The translations under genes and the position numbers were made by a program. Positions 35,567 to 44,547 of a stretch of 64,000 bases of DNA are shown here, in pieces. Under the pieces are notes generated by a model. The model had not been told where the DNA came from, made no database searches, and saw only the letters and a program-made list of their open reading frames with translations. The DNA lies in NCBI RefSeq assembly GCF_000340475.1, contig NZ_CM001792.1:338781-402780 (forward strand), written 5' to 3'. Position 1 is the first letter of the stretch; every line of letters begins with the position of its first letter. The stretch is from Oceanobacillus kimchii X50. Lineage in GTDB: Bacteria; Bacillota; Bacilli; Bacillales; Amphibacillaceae.

Positions 35567-36458
35567 TAATACAATGTGGGTACTACTTAGCACTGCTATC
35601 TTAGGAATAGCAGCAGGTGTTATTGGCTGCTTAGCTTATTGGAAAAAACAAAATCTAATGAGTGATGCGCTTTCTCATGCCGCCTTACCTGGAGTAGTTA
35701 TTGCCTTTTTAATCATTGGCGAGAAAAATTTATTATTGCTAGTGCTTGGAGCGGCTACGAGTGCGTTGCTTGGGGCCTTTTTAGTCCAATGGATAACAGG
35801 ATCTAGTCGAATAACCGAGGATACAGCAATGGGTATGGTTCTTTCTGTATTTTACGGTGTTGGAGTAATGCTGTTATCTATTGCTAATCGTTCTGCGGGT
35901 GGTAATCAAAGTGGATTAGACAGCTTCATCTACGGGCAAGCTGCCGCAATGGTTCGCTCTGACGTAGTGACAATGATTGTACTTGCTGGGATTGTTATAT
36001 TTATCGTATTTATTGGATTTAAAGAATGGAAGCTTTACTTATTCGATGCTTCTTTTGCAAAAGGAATAGGGATGTCTATACGTGGAATGAATGCACTTTA
36101 TACACTTGTTCTCGTAACCACGATTGTAATCGGGATTCAGGCAGTTGGAGTCATTTTAATGGCAGCGATGCTTATTATTCCAGCAGTTAGCGCAAGATAC
36201 TGGACGCATTCCTTTAGATATATGATTCTACTATCTGCAACATTTGGAGGGATATCGGGAGCAGTTGGTTCATGGATTAGTTCAACAGGTAGTGGCCTGC
36301 CAACTGGACCATTTATCGTTGTAGCTTCTGCGATATTCTTTATTGGTTCTTTATTATTTGGAAAAGAGAAAGGTATTATCATTCGTTATATTCAATTTAA
36401 GATACAACAACGAAATTCCAATAGTATATTAGCTATAAAAGATGGTGATGCATCATGA
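35544..36458 (+). CDS. mntC: Manganese ABC transporter permease
   Basis: 304 residues from the ATG at 35544 (GAGGGAGAT upstream, inside mntB); the longer frame from 35505 lies wholly within mntB. Eight or nine membrane helices of the ABC-3 family: 'LMSDALSHAALPGVVIAFL', 'GLDSFIYGQAAAMVRSDV', 'SFAKGIGMSIRGMNALYTLVLVTTIVIGIQAVGVILMAAMLIIPAVSARYW'. One of two paralogous permeases that form the channel with MntD. Overlaps mntD by 4 bp. Confidence 0.92.
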   Translation: MWSTLLHSNTMWVLLSTAILGIAAGVIGCLAYWKKQNLMSDALSHAALPGVVIAFLIIGEKNLLLLVLGAATSALLGAFLVQWITGSSRITEDTAMGMVLSVFYGVGVMLLSIANRSAGGNQSGLDSFIYGQAAAMVRSDVVTMIVLAGIVIFIVFIGFKEWKLYLFDASFAKGIGMSIRGMNALYTLVLVTTIVIGIQAVGVILMAAMLIIPAVSARYWTHSFRYMILLSATFGGISGAVGSWISSTGSGLPTGPFIVVASAIFFIGSLLFGKEKGIIIRYIQFKIQQRNSNSILAIKDGDAS

Positions 36459-37339
36459 CGTATACAGCTTGGATTATTTTAACTGCTGCACTTGTTGGCC
36501 TTTCCTGTGGATTAATTGGTGTATTTCTGATTTTGAGAAAGCAAGCGATGATGGCGGATGCAATAAGTCATACGGTTTTATTAGGAATTGTGTTGGCCTA
36601 TATGGTTACACAACAATTAAGTGGAACTGCGATGCTAGTTGGAGGAATTTTAGCTGGAATATTAACAGCATTTCTTGTTCAAATGTTAAACTCCCTAAAA
36701 GTACAACATGATGCCTCACTAGGGATTGTATTTACTACGTTATTTGCTATCGGTGTCATCTTAATATCTACTTCAGTTGGGAATGTTCATCTTGATGTAA
36801 AACACGCATTAATGGGTGAAATTACGTTTATTCCGTTTACAACTGTAAGTCTCCCGATAATCGGAGATATACCTCGGGCTACGGCATTATTAGCGATAGT
36901 ATTATTGATTGTTATTTTCTTTATCGTTGCTTTCTATAAGGAATGGAAAATAACGTCCTTTGATCCAGCTTTAGCTGCAAGTATTGGTATACCAGTATTG
37001 TTACTACATTATGTGTTTATGACACTAGTCTCGGTAACCACTGTAGCTTCTTTTGATGCGGTAGGTGCGATACTCGTTGTGGCCATGTTAATTACTCCAG
37101 CAGCAGCAGCGTATTTATGGACAGATAAGTTGATTGTTATGTTACTGTTGAGTGGAAGTTTTGGTGTATTAGCAGCTATCGTTGGATATTGGATTGCAAC
37201 TTGGCTAGATACATCTATTTCTGGATCAATGGCATTTGCAACTGGACTTATTTTCTTAATAAGCTTTCTTTTATCACCAAAGCATGGATTAGTATCAAGA
37301 TGGATGAAACCATCTGAAATAGTAGAACATTCATCTTAA
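36455..37339 (+). CDS. mntD: Manganese ABC transporter permease
   Basis: 294 residues, ABC-3 family, paralogous to MntC: 'LIGVFLILRKQAMMADAISHTVLLGIVLAYM', 'DVKHALMGEITFIPF', 'FDPALAASIGIPVLLLHYVFMTLVSVTTVASFDAVGAILVVAMLITPAAAAYLW'. The ATGA overlap with mntC indicates translational coupling. Last gene of the operon. No simple terminator follows at once; instead a 52-bp tandem repeat array starts 22 bp after the stop. Confidence 0.92.
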   Translation: MTYTAWIILTAALVGLSCGLIGVFLILRKQAMMADAISHTVLLGIVLAYMVTQQLSGTAMLVGGILAGILTAFLVQMLNSLKVQHDASLGIVFTTLFAIGVILISTSVGNVHLDVKHALMGEITFIPFTTVSLPIIGDIPRATALLAIVLLIVIFFIVAFYKEWKITSFDPALAASIGIPVLLLHYVFMTLVSVTTVASFDAVGAILVVAMLITPAAAAYLWTDKLIVMLLLSGSFGVLAAIVGYWIATWLDTSISGSMAFATGLIFLISFLLSPKHGLVSRWMKPSEIVEHSS

Positions 37340-37360
37340 CAGGAAAAATGCCGATGAGAT

Positions 37361-37829
37361 GAGTGCCCATAATACGGAGGACGAGGCTGATAAGGTAACT
37401 CAAAAGCTTAATGAGTGCCCATAATACGGAAGACGAGGCGAAAAAGGTAACTTATAAGCATGATGAGTGCCCCATAATACGGAGGGCGAGGCGAAAAAGG
37501 TAACTTATAAGCATGATGAGTGCCCATAATACGGAAGACAAGGCTGATAAGGTAACTCAAAAGCATGATGAGTGCCCATAATACGGAGGACGAGGCTGAT
37601 AAGGTAACTCAAAAGCTTAATGAGTGCCCATAATACGGAGGACAAGGCTGATAAGGTAACTCAAAAGCTTAATGAGTGCCCATAATACGGAAGACGAGGC
37701 TGATAAGGTAACTCAAAAGCTTAATGAGTGCCCATAATACGGAAGACGAGGCGAAAAAGGTAACTTATAAGCATGATGAGTGCCCAGAATTCAAGAGACG
37801 AAGCGGAAATGGTAACTCATTAACATGGT
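37361..37829. repeat. Tandem array, nine 52-bp units
   Basis: Units start (GAGTGCCC) at 37361, 37413, 37465, 37518, 37570, 37622, 37674, 37726 and 37778; the third is 53 bp and the ninth is degenerate. Two variants mix: type A with GGCTGATAAGGTAACTCAAA and type B with GGCGAAAAAGGTAACTTAT; unit 4 is a hybrid. At each junction ACTCA or ACTTA can pair with TGAGT, so both variants can form the same hairpin. It lies between mntD and the catalase terminator. Confidence 0.95.
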
Positions 37830-37835
37830 CATATA

Positions 37836-37874
37836 AAAACCCGAACTACAGATTTGATAGTTCGGGTTTTTATA
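37836..37874. terminator. Terminator between mnt/repeat region and catalase
   Basis: AAAACCCGAACTA and TAGTTCGGGTTTT form a 13-bp perfect stem with T-rich flanks on both sides. It serves the catalase gene on the minus strand and possibly transcripts coming through the repeats. Confidence 0.85.
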
Positions 37875-37883
37875 TTTTTCAAC

Positions 37884-39482
37884 TTAATACGGATCAGCCT
37901 CATGTCCTTTGTCTATTGCTTTTTTCGGCGCTTGTTCAGCATCTTTTGCACCTAAAGGATTATGTGGTGTACCCATTTTCTTCGCTTCCGCTAATCCTTC
38001 ACGTAAACGTCTGCCATATTCTTCGTCTGCTTCTTCTGCTAACGCAATCATTTTATCTTGAATGCGTTGGTCACTTACAGATAAGTCACCGACTAAATTG
38101 GAAATTAATTCTGCTTTTTCCCATTCCTCGAATTCACGGAATGTATGTCCAGCTTGTTTTGTATTATCGTTCCGATCAATGGATTCGCGTACAAGATTCC
38201 CCTCAATGTGAGGCGTGTATTCTTTACCGGTTTGTTCTGTTTCTTCTAGGCCTCCAAGTACAGATGGCTCATAGTTGATATGTGGATTTTGTGCAGGTGC
38301 TTTATCATTTTTCTGACGCAGTTGACCACCTTCATGGTTGGTAGCGACACGTTTCTTAGATTCATTAACTGGTACTTGCAGATAGTTTGCTCCTACACGA
38401 TAGCGTTGAGTATCGGAATAAGAGAACGTCCTTCCTTGCAGCATTTTATCGTCAGAGAAGTCTAATCCATCTACTAAAACGCCAGTTCCAAATGCGGCTT
38501 GTTCTACTTCTGTAAAGTAATTTTCAGGGTTTTTATTTAATACCATTTTACCGACTGGATGCCATGGGAACTGATCCTCTGGCCACAATTTAGTATCGTC
38601 TAAAGGGTCAAAGTCTAGTTCTGGATGTTCACCATCACTCATAATTTGAACAAATAACTCCCATTCTGGGTAGTCTCCATTTTCGATTGCATCGTATAAA
38701 TCTTGTGTCGCATGGTTGAAGTTGGTAGCTTGAATCTCTTCAGCTTCTTTGGTAGTTAAATTTTTAATGCCTTGCTTTGGTTCCCAGTGATACTTCACAA
38801 GTACAGCCTCACCATCTTTATTAACCCATTTATACGTATTCACTCCAGAGCCTTGCATCATCCGGTAATTTGCTGGAATTCCCCAAGGTGAATATACAAA
38901 GGTCACCATATGAAAGGATTCAGGAGAGTTTGCACAAAAATCAAAGAATCTTTCAGAATCTTGGATATTAGTTACTGGATCAGGACGGAAGGCGTGAATC
39001 ATATCTGGGAATTTCATTGCATCACGAATAAAAAATATTTTGAGGTTATTTCCTACTAAATCCCAGTTTCCGTCCTCAGTATAAAATTTCACAGCAAACC
39101 CACGTGGATCACGAACCGTTTCTGGAGAGTGATTTCCATGTACTACTGTAGAAAAACGTACAAATACAGGAGTTTGTTTACCTTTATCTTGAAATACTTT
39201 TGCTCGTGTATATTTGGACACTGGATCATTTCCAACAGTACCATACGTTTCAAAGTATCCATGGGCTCCAGCTCCTCGTGCATGAACGATTCTTTCTGGA
39301 ATTTTTTCACGGTCAAAATGACTAATTTTCTCAATGAAATCATAGTTTTCTAATGTAGCAGGACCTCGGTTACTCACTGTGCGTATGTTTTGATTGTTTG
39401 TGACAGGATGACCTTGACGATTTGTAAGTGACATATCATTTTCTAAGTTACTTTTGTTCATAGATTCATCTTTTTTTGTCAT
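37884..39482 (-). CDS. katA: Monofunctional haem catalase
   Basis: 532 residues. Distal pocket His67 in '[14 protein letters not shown]' and Asn145 in 'DLVGNN', proximal haem-ligating Tyr355 with Arg351 in '[14 protein letters not shown]'. The C-terminal '[25 protein letters not shown]' is usual for clade 3 small-subunit catalases. Dismutates hydrogen peroxide in the cytoplasm. Start ATG at 39482 with GAGGAAC upstream; an internal Met at residue 8 is possible. The symbol follows the general family; I could not separate KatA from KatX. No clear PerR box was found upstream. Confidence 0.92.
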   Translation of the reverse strand: MTKKDESMNKSNLENDMSLTNRQGHPVTNNQNIRTVSNRGPATLENYDFIEKISHFDREKIPERIVHARGAGAHGYFETYGTVGNDPVSKYTRAKVFQDKGKQTPVFVRFSTVVHGNHSPETVRDPRGFAVKFYTEDGNWDLVGNNLKIFFIRDAMKFPDMIHAFRPDPVTNIQDSERFFDFCANSPESFHMVTFVYSPWGIPANYRMMQGSGVNTYKWVNKDGEAVLVKYHWEPKQGIKNLTTKEAEEIQATNFNHATQDLYDAIENGDYPEWELFVQIMSDGEHPELDFDPLDDTKLWPEDQFPWHPVGKMVLNKNPENYFTEVEQAAFGTGVLVDGLDFSDDKMLQGRTFSYSDTQRYRVGANYLQVPVNESKKRVATNHEGGQLRQKNDKAPAQNPHINYEPSVLGGLEETEQTGKEYTPHIEGNLVRESIDRNDNTKQAGHTFREFEEWEKAELISNLVGDLSVSDQRIQDKMIALAEEADEEYGRRLREGLAEAKKMGTPHNPLGAKDAEQAPKKAIDKGHEADPY

Positions 39483-39679
39483 GTTTGTTCCTCATTTCAT
39501 TTGATTTTAGTCAATACAAACAAATATATTCTTTTTTATCTTTTCCAATGGGATTAAAAATAATCGGAATTTCAGTATTTTTTCTGTGTAAATCTCGGTC
39601 AATTATAAATGAGGGGTAAGCAAGAAATGGTAGGCATGTTAAAATGAATAAGGTAAATAGAAAGGAAGTTTTGTAAAAA

Positions 39680-40810
39680 ATGAGTGTACGTACAATAAAT
39701 CAACCAATGTCACCAACCAATGATCCATGGGAAGCTTACATGGATGTAAAGGAACACGGGAAAATGACATTATCTAATATTGAATTTACAACGACGTATA
39801 TGTGTAATATGCGTTGTGCACATTGCGCTGTAGGGTATACCTTACAACAAATGGATCCAGATGCATTGCCAATGGAACTGATAGAGAAGCGATTAGATGA
39901 AATCCCACATTTGCGAACGTTAAGTATTACAGGTGGGGAACCAATGATGAATAAAAAATCGGTTCGTCAATATGTCTTGCCTTTACTGAAATATGCCCAT
40001 AGGCGTGGCATTAAGACACAGATGAATTCCAACTTAACTTTGCCATATAATCGATATGAAGAAATTGTTCCCTTTTTAGATGTATTACATATTTCACATA
40101 ACTGGGGAACGGTTGAAGAATTTGCGGAGACAGGATTTGCATTAATGGACCGAAAACCTTCTGAAGAAAATCGTGCCAAGTATTTTGAAAGGATGGTAGA
40201 AAATGCACAACGATTATCCAAAGAAGGTGTGATGGTTTCTGCTGAAACAATGTTGAACAAACGAACATTTCCGCATTTAGAAAGTATTCATAATCATGTA
40301 CTGGAAATGGGTTGTGCTCGCCATGAAATCCATCCAATGTATCCAGTAGATTTTGCAGAAAATCTAGAGATTCTGTCCTTAGATGAGATGCGAGAAGGGA
40401 TTACTCGATTGTTAAATCATCGAAACCAAGACTTATGGATGTTATTTGGGACTTTGCCATTCTATGCATGCAGTGGAAATGATAATGATATCGAATTGCT
40501 CAAGCGTCTATACAAAGAACCCAATGTTTCCGTTCGTAATGACCCAGATGGTCGTTCCCGGTTGAATGTAAATATTTTTACGGGTGATATAATTGTTACG
40601 GACTTTGGTGATGAACCAAAGCTAGGAAATATAAAAGCGGATTCTTTACCTAACACATACGATCGTTGGATGGAGACAAAGACTGCTAAAAGCTTAAATT
40701 GTCATTGTCCTGCAGTATCTTGCTTAGGACCCAATGTACTTGTTAAAAATGCATACTATAAAGATGTTGATTTTCAACAGCGAAAAGCACGAATAAGTCA
40801 ATCGAATTAG
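39680..40810 (+). CDS. yfkAB: Radical SAM protein YfkAB
   Basis: 376 residues. The radical SAM cluster motif is 'CNMRCAHC' (Cys42, Cys46, Cys49), followed by 'SITGGEPMM' for SAM binding. A C-terminal 'CHCPAVSC' gives the CxCxxxxC motif that defines YfkAB and probably binds a second iron-sulfur cluster. In B. subtilis the equivalent is annotated as yfkA-yfkB. The reaction is unknown. ATG at 39680 with AGGAAG upstream. Single gene. Confidence 0.88.
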   Translation: MSVRTINQPMSPTNDPWEAYMDVKEHGKMTLSNIEFTTTYMCNMRCAHCAVGYTLQQMDPDALPMELIEKRLDEIPHLRTLSITGGEPMMNKKSVRQYVLPLLKYAHRRGIKTQMNSNLTLPYNRYEEIVPFLDVLHISHNWGTVEEFAETGFALMDRKPSEENRAKYFERMVENAQRLSKEGVMVSAETMLNKRTFPHLESIHNHVLEMGCARHEIHPMYPVDFAENLEILSLDEMREGITRLLNHRNQDLWMLFGTLPFYACSGNDNDIELLKRLYKEPNVSVRNDPDGRSRLNVNIFTGDIIVTDFGDEPKLGNIKADSLPNTYDRWMETKTAKSLNCHCPAVSCLGPNVLVKNAYYKDVDFQQRKARISQSN

Positions 40811-40971
40811 AAGGGCTACCAAAAGGAGTATCTATTAGATCATTATTGTACTTCTTTAATTTGCCTATTAACTTTCAGGCACTTCAAAGATTCAACCACC
40901 TAGAAACATAGTTAGGAAAGTTAGACCGTAAATAGACAACTATATTCTCACAGTAAAGGTGGCTTAATCTA

Positions 40972-41463
40972 ATGGAAATATGGGATTTATATGATATAAA
41001 TCGAAACAAAATAGGGAAAACACATCAAAGAGGAATAGAGATTCCCGAGGGGTGTTTTCATCTTGTGGTTCGTGCATGGGTAAAAAATGATAAGGATGAA
41101 GTTTTGTTATCAAAAAGGCATCCACATAAGCCTTTCGGAGGATTCTGGGAGAACACTGGAGGCTCAGCTATTCAAGGTGAAAATAGTCTCCAAGCAGTAT
41201 TAAGAGAAGTATCGGAGGAAATAGGGTTGCAATTAATACCAGAAGATGGGAAGTTAATTCTTCAACAAACTAAAAATGTCTCGCATCAAGATATTTGGTT
41301 GTTTCGTTCGAATGTAGCTATTGATGAGCTATCTTTTCAAGAAGATGAAGTTGTCGATGCTATGTGGGTGGATAAAGGTAAATATTATGATATGCAAAAT
41401 GAAGGTTTGATTGTTCCTACCATTTCAGTATTTTCGGCTTGGGAGGATAAACCATACATCTGA
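40972..41463 (+). CDS. NUDIX hydrolase
   Basis: 163 residues. A complete Nudix box runs from 'GGSAIQGENSLQAV' to 'LREVSEEIGL' (about 61-84) and fits Gx5Ex7REUxEExGU. N-terminal 'EIWDLYDINRNKIGKTHQRG' resembles IPP-isomerase-like or YfcD-like Nudix proteins, which often act on small pyrophosphates. Substrate unknown. ATG at 40972 is weakly led (AAAGGTGG). A terminator follows within 10 bp. Confidence 0.85.
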   Translation: MEIWDLYDINRNKIGKTHQRGIEIPEGCFHLVVRAWVKNDKDEVLLSKRHPHKPFGGFWENTGGSAIQGENSLQAVLREVSEEIGLQLIPEDGKLILQQTKNVSHQDIWLFRSNVAIDELSFQEDEVVDAMWVDKGKYYDMQNEGLIVPTISVFSAWEDKPYI

Positions 41464-41472
41464 AGTTACAGA

Positions 41473-41501
41473 AAATGCTACTGTCCTAGTAGCATTTTTT
41501 T
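41473..41501 (+). terminator. Terminator after NUDIX gene
   Basis: AAATGCTACT and AGTAGCATTT form a 10-bp perfect stem with a 5-nt loop and T-run. Confidence 0.85.
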
Positions 41502-41568
41502 GTGCATGCATAGAGTTTATAAAAATTTGTGTACTGTGTATAACTAAATAACTTAAATAGCCATGTCC

Positions 41569-41642
41569 GGCGCATGCGCCTTTGTTCTATAAAATCGGTC
41601 CACTAGCCGACGACGAAAATATCCCGAGTTAATAGAATAAAG
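41569..41642 (+). promoter_or_regulatory. GC-rich structured element ahead of a small ORF
   Basis: Begins with the 12-bp perfect palindrome GGCGCATGCGCC (41569-41580). Then CTTTGTTCTAT (41580-41590) can pair with ATAGAATAAAG (41632-41642) over 11 bp with one G-U, enclosing the hairpin TCGG-N8-CCGA and an unpaired 'CGACGAAAATATCCCGAG'. It is clearly more GC-rich than its surroundings. It resembles no riboswitch I know. The 33-codon ORF starts 33 bp later. Confidence 0.4.
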
Positions 41643-41674
41643 AGTGTGAGAAATATTCGAGGAGGAGCATACAG

Positions 41675-41776
41675 ATGTTTATTTCAATAGATGTTTATAA
41701 AAGTTATGTAGATTATAAAATGGAGGACCTTCGTAAAACATCGGAACTCATCAAAAAAAGTAAAAAAAGTAAGTGA
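41675..41776 (+). CDS. Small ORF, 33 residues, strong ribosome site
   Basis: ATG at 41675 is preceded by GAGGAGGAGC. The product begins MFISIDVYKSYVDYKMEDLR and ends in a Lys/Ser-rich tail (KKSKKSK). No signal peptide or membrane helix; predicted amphipathic and basic at the C-terminus. I do not recognise it. It follows the structured element at 41569-41642 and precedes metA, which has its own promoter. Real translation is plausible but unproved. Confidence 0.5.
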   Translation: MFISIDVYKSYVDYKMEDLRKTSELIKKSKKSK

Positions 41777-41825
41777 ATGAAAGGGTAATTATCTGTATCT
41801 TTTAGATGAAATTTTCAAAATAGGG

Positions 41826-41853
41826 TTGAACTTTTCACGTGAGGCTTTACAAT
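41826..41853 (+). promoter_or_regulatory. metA promoter
   Basis: TTGAAC (41826-41831), 16-bp spacer, TACAAT (41848-41853). The expected start is about 30 bp before the metA ATG, which leaves no room for an S-box riboswitch. Confidence 0.55.
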
Positions 41854-41890
41854 AAATATAACTTATTTGTAATTGTGGAGGGTACGAGAG

Positions 41891-42802
41891 ATGCCGATTA
41901 AAATACCGATACACCTACCTGCAAAAGATATATTAGAAAAAGAGAATATTTTTGTGATGGATGAACAACGTGCGATTACGCAAGATATACGACCACTGAA
42001 TATATTAATCCTCAATTTAATGCCTGAAAAGCAAAAGACAGAAACGCAATTATTGCGATTTCTAGGTAACACACCTCTGCAAGTTCATATTTCATTTTTA
42101 CGAATGTCCTCGCATGAATCAAAGAATACGAGTAAGTATCATTTGGATACTTTTTATAAGAAGTTTAAAGAAATAAAATCCAAGAAGTTTGACGGGATGA
42201 TTATTACAGGATCGCCTGTAGAGCATTTGCCATTTGAGGAGGTAGATTATTGGAAAGAATTACAGGAGATAATGAATTGGTCTAAAGATAATGTTACGTC
42301 AACATTGCATATTTGTTGGGGGGCACAGGCAGCTCTTTATCATCATTATGGTATTGATAAATATCATTTGCCACAAAAGTGTTTTGGTGTATATGAGCAT
42401 AAGCTGCTTCATCCGCATGAACGTTTAGTGCGAGGGTTTGATGATTATTTCTTTGCACCACATTCTAGGTATACTGATGTATCTATAGATGAGATTGAAA
42501 CACATCCAGATCTACAATTATTAGCAAAATCGGATGATGCTGGGGTATTCTTACTCGCTTCAAAAGATGGAAAGCACATTATGGCAACGGGGCATCTAGA
42601 ATATAGTGCAGAGACTTTAGCAGAAGAATATCTTCGTGACCATCAAAGAGGTATTGATACGGCCATTCCAGAAAATTATTTTCCCGACGACAATCCGAAA
42701 AAGGATCCGAAATATCGTTGGAAAAGTCATTGTAGTCTACTATTTTCCAATTGGTTAAATTATTATGTTTATCAAGAAACTCCATATCAGTGGGGGGGAT
42801 AG
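41891..42802 (+). CDS. metA: Homoserine O-acetyltransferase, MetA family
   Basis: 303 residues from the ATG at 41891 (GGAGGGT upstream), six codons inside the longest frame. Catalytic Cys142 in '[13 protein letters not shown]', His235 and Glu237 in 'TGHLEYS', Lys47-region '[11 protein letters not shown]'. Residue 111 is Glu ('[12 protein letters not shown]'); in this family Glu at 111 goes with acetyl-CoA and Gly with succinyl-CoA, so acetyl transfer is predicted. First committed step of methionine synthesis. A terminator follows; the downstream gene is convergent. Confidence 0.92.
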   Translation: MPIKIPIHLPAKDILEKENIFVMDEQRAITQDIRPLNILILNLMPEKQKTETQLLRFLGNTPLQVHISFLRMSSHESKNTSKYHLDTFYKKFKEIKSKKFDGMIITGSPVEHLPFEEVDYWKELQEIMNWSKDNVTSTLHICWGAQAALYHHYGIDKYHLPQKCFGVYEHKLLHPHERLVRGFDDYFFAPHSRYTDVSIDEIETHPDLQLLAKSDDAGVFLLASKDGKHIMATGHLEYSAETLAEEYLRDHQRGIDTAIPENYFPDDNPKKDPKYRWKSHCSLLFSNWLNYYVYQETPYQWGG

Positions 42803-42807
42803 CACAG

Positions 42808-42840
42808 AAAAAGGCTTTCGAATTACTCGGAAGCCTTTTT
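42808..42840. terminator. Terminator shared by metA and DUF3891 gene
   Basis: AAAAAGGCTTTCG and CGGAAGCCTTTTT pair over 13 bp with one mismatch. It overlaps the 3' end of the convergent DUF3891 gene (stop at 42823). Confidence 0.75.
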
Positions 42841-43614
42841 AATATGACTTGGAGAAGAAATAAGTACGGGATGCTGTTCTAGAGTTGCTTGTTCATAGGC
42901 TTCTACAAGACCATGTTGTTGAATTTTTTGTCTGGATACTTGTTTATATTGAATAGAAATAGGAAAAGGTTTATCAAATGGAAAGTTATCCATAACAATG
43001 GTGTCTTCATTTTGCCAGTTTATTTGTAGCTGTTCATTGAGTACATGATGTAAAGTATGATTCGTTGGAATTCCTTTTTTGAAAAATGGATGTTGTTTTT
43101 CTCCGGTAGCACCAGGCTCGTTCATACAAGCAAATAATGAAAGATTATCTGAAATTTGGAGCAGTCCGTAATGAAATTCAAACAAACGTTTGTTGAAATT
43201 CGGAAGTGTCCCTATGATACGTTCTTGTCTTGTTTCTTCATGTTCAACAAAAGCTTGTGCTTCAAGAGAAGTATTATTAGCTAAAAATCTTTTGTAATGT
43301 TCACTACACAGTAATGCAGCGTATAAATCCACTTTTTCTACTTCATTAATTCCATACTTATATAATACGGTTTTAGGTACATTAGGGAAATCGGCAAATG
43401 TATAAGGTTGATTGGTGACATCATTCCAAAATGGTTGGCGATCAAATTCTTTCCACCCCAAATCATGTTGGTAAGCAGCATAAAGAACAGAATCTCTCCA
43501 TTCTTCACCTTGAAAGTGATCCAAATTCCAATTATCGAGTATATCTCCTGATATTTGAGCATGATCATCTTGTGTTATTAATATCAATTCATCTTCTCTT
43601 TCTCTAACAATCAT
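42823..43614 (-). CDS. DUF3891 family protein
   Basis: 263 residues starting 'MIVREREDELILITQDDHAQISGDI', then 'SVLYAAYQHDLGWKEFDRQPFWN' and 'ALLCSEHYKRFL'. The spaced His and Asp residues (H-x-x-Q, QHD.GW, SEHY) look like a metal-dependent HD-type hydrolase core, though DUF3891 (PF13030) has no proven activity. ATG at 43614 with GAGGATGGG upstream. It ends inside the metA terminator. Its neighbours give no functional hint. Confidence 0.8.
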   Translation of the reverse strand: MIVREREDELILITQDDHAQISGDILDNWNLDHFQGEEWRDSVLYAAYQHDLGWKEFDRQPFWNDVTNQPYTFADFPNVPKTVLYKYGINEVEKVDLYAALLCSEHYKRFLANNTSLEAQAFVEHEETRQERIIGTLPNFNKRLFEFHYGLLQISDNLSLFACMNEPGATGEKQHPFFKKGIPTNHTLHHVLNEQLQINWQNEDTIVMDNFPFDKPFPISIQYKQVSRQKIQQHGLVEAYEQATLEQHPVLISSPSHIKKASE

Positions 43615-43647
43615 TTTGTCCCATCCTCTCTTAAATGGTAGACTTTC

Positions 43648-43683
43648 AAAAAAGAACCTTAGACTTGTCTAAGGTTCTTTTTA
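43648..43683 (-). terminator. Terminator of queT
   Basis: AAAAAGAACCTTAGAC and GTCTAAGGTTCTTTTT form a 16-bp perfect stem with a 2-base centre, directly at the queT 3' end. Confidence 0.85.
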
Positions 43684-43685
43684 CT

Positions 43686-44168
43686 TTATATGAGCTTATC
43701 AAAACGTAGTCGCTTGTGCAAAGCAAAGAATAATGGAATACCGATTAATAGTACACCAAATTCTCCAATTGCAGTTGTTAACCAAGTAAACCAGAAAGGA
43801 AGTTCTAGTGCAAGGTTCAATGCAAACGCAATGATAAACATATTAAACGTAAATACAATCGTATTTAGAAATAAGAGCGTTAATTTGTCCTTAATATATT
43901 TAGATAAGATAATAATAATTCCTAGTGAAATAACAGAGTGAGCAACCCCGAATACGAGGTCATACCAACCAAGTGGTGAATTAAGATTAACGATAAACAC
44001 TCCAATTACAATTCCAAAGAAATAACGCTTATCAAATACGACTAAATGATTAAACATTTCTGAAATGCGAAATTGTATATTTGTAAAACCGAATGGTGCA
44101 ATAGCTATAGAGACAACGACATATAAAGCCGCTATTAAGCCATTAATTACTAACGTTTTTACGTTCAT
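43686..44168 (-). CDS. queT: QueT family queuosine precursor transporter
   Basis: 160 residues with five or six membrane helices, an S component of an ECF transporter: 'ALYVVVSIAIAPFGFTNIQFRISEMFNHLVVF', 'GIVIGVFIVNLNSPLGWYDLVFG', 'GEFGVLLIGIPLFFALHKR'. The motif 'FRISEMFNHL' is diagnostic. It imports preQ1 or a related queuosine precursor. A preQ1-I riboswitch overlaps its ribosome site, which confirms the ligand. ATG at 44168 with AGGAGGAC upstream. Confidence 0.93.
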   Translation of the reverse strand: MNVKTLVINGLIAALYVVVSIAIAPFGFTNIQFRISEMFNHLVVFDKRYFFGIVIGVFIVNLNSPLGWYDLVFGVAHSVISLGIIIILSKYIKDKLTLLFLNTIVFTFNMFIIAFALNLALELPFWFTWLTTAIGEFGVLLIGIPLFFALHKRLRFDKLI

Positions 44169-44178
44169 ATTTAATTGT

Positions 44179-44218
44179 CCTCCTAGTTTTTTTGCGTGGG
44201 ATGGTTACGAACCACGTT
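44179..44218 (-). promoter_or_regulatory. PreQ1-I riboswitch of queT
   Basis: On the minus strand: CGTGG-TTCGTAACCATC-CCACG, then CAAAAAAACTAGGAGG. This is the class I aptamer plan: stem P1, a C-containing loop with the binding cytosine and an A-rich 3' tail that folds back into the stem minor groove as a pseudoknot. The tail ends in the Shine-Dalgarno AGGAGG, so control is translational. TTTACA-N18-TATCAT just upstream is a probable promoter. Confidence 0.9.
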
Positions 44219-44505
44219 AAACCTAAATTATGATAACAGTGTTTATCTAGATTTGTAAATAGTATTGTGTAAAATTTGTGTAAAAAGCATTCATAGATTC
44301 TCAAAAAACTAATTGCATTGTTTATTACTTTTTGTCCCTTACTAAATTTATAATAGTTGGACAAATATCTATATGAGGAGGGTTGATAAGTTATAGTAAT
44401 ATTTTTGCTAACATAATGTTTTCCCTACTAATTATGTTTTTTTTCGTACATGTATAATCTACATTTTTCTCGTAATTAACGATGAAAACTCTACTAAATC
44501 TCCAT
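44219..44505. other. Gap with no supported gene
   Basis: AT-rich DNA upstream of queT. It holds the queT promoter region, and on the plus strand TATAAT (44350) and GAGGAGGG (44374), but the only start next to the latter abuts it and gives 24 hydrophobic codons. I see no convincing gene. Confidence 0.4.
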
Positions 44506-44510
44506 TAAAA

Positions 44511-44538
44511 AGAAGCGTGTTTAGGAACACGCTTTTTT
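44511..44538. terminator. Terminator of small membrane protein gene
   Basis: AAGCGTGTT and AACACGCTT form a 9-bp perfect stem with a 4-nt loop, flanked by A and T runs on both sides. Confidence 0.8.
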
Positions 44539-44547
44539 AACTTCTTT

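Noticed and set aside
36442..36711. 89-codon frame inside mntD
   Set aside because: Out-of-frame shadow of a clear ABC-3 permease.
37361..37829. CRISPR array
   Set aside because: Units are contiguous 52-bp repeats without unique spacers, and there are no cas genes.
37724..38278. 184-codon plus-strand frame from the last repeat units into catalase
   Set aside because: Mostly antisense to katA; its start is a repeat unit and it crosses the terminator.
39483..39679. PerR box before catalase
   Set aside because: Best candidates match fewer than 11 of 15 bases, so no call.
41777..41890. S-box riboswitch before metA
   Set aside because: No S-box core motif, and the promoter at 41826 leaves only about 30 nt of leader.
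44380..44455. 24-codon ORF after GAGGAGGG
   Set aside because: Its TTG start directly abuts the ribosome site; low complexity and hydrophobic; no conserved feature.
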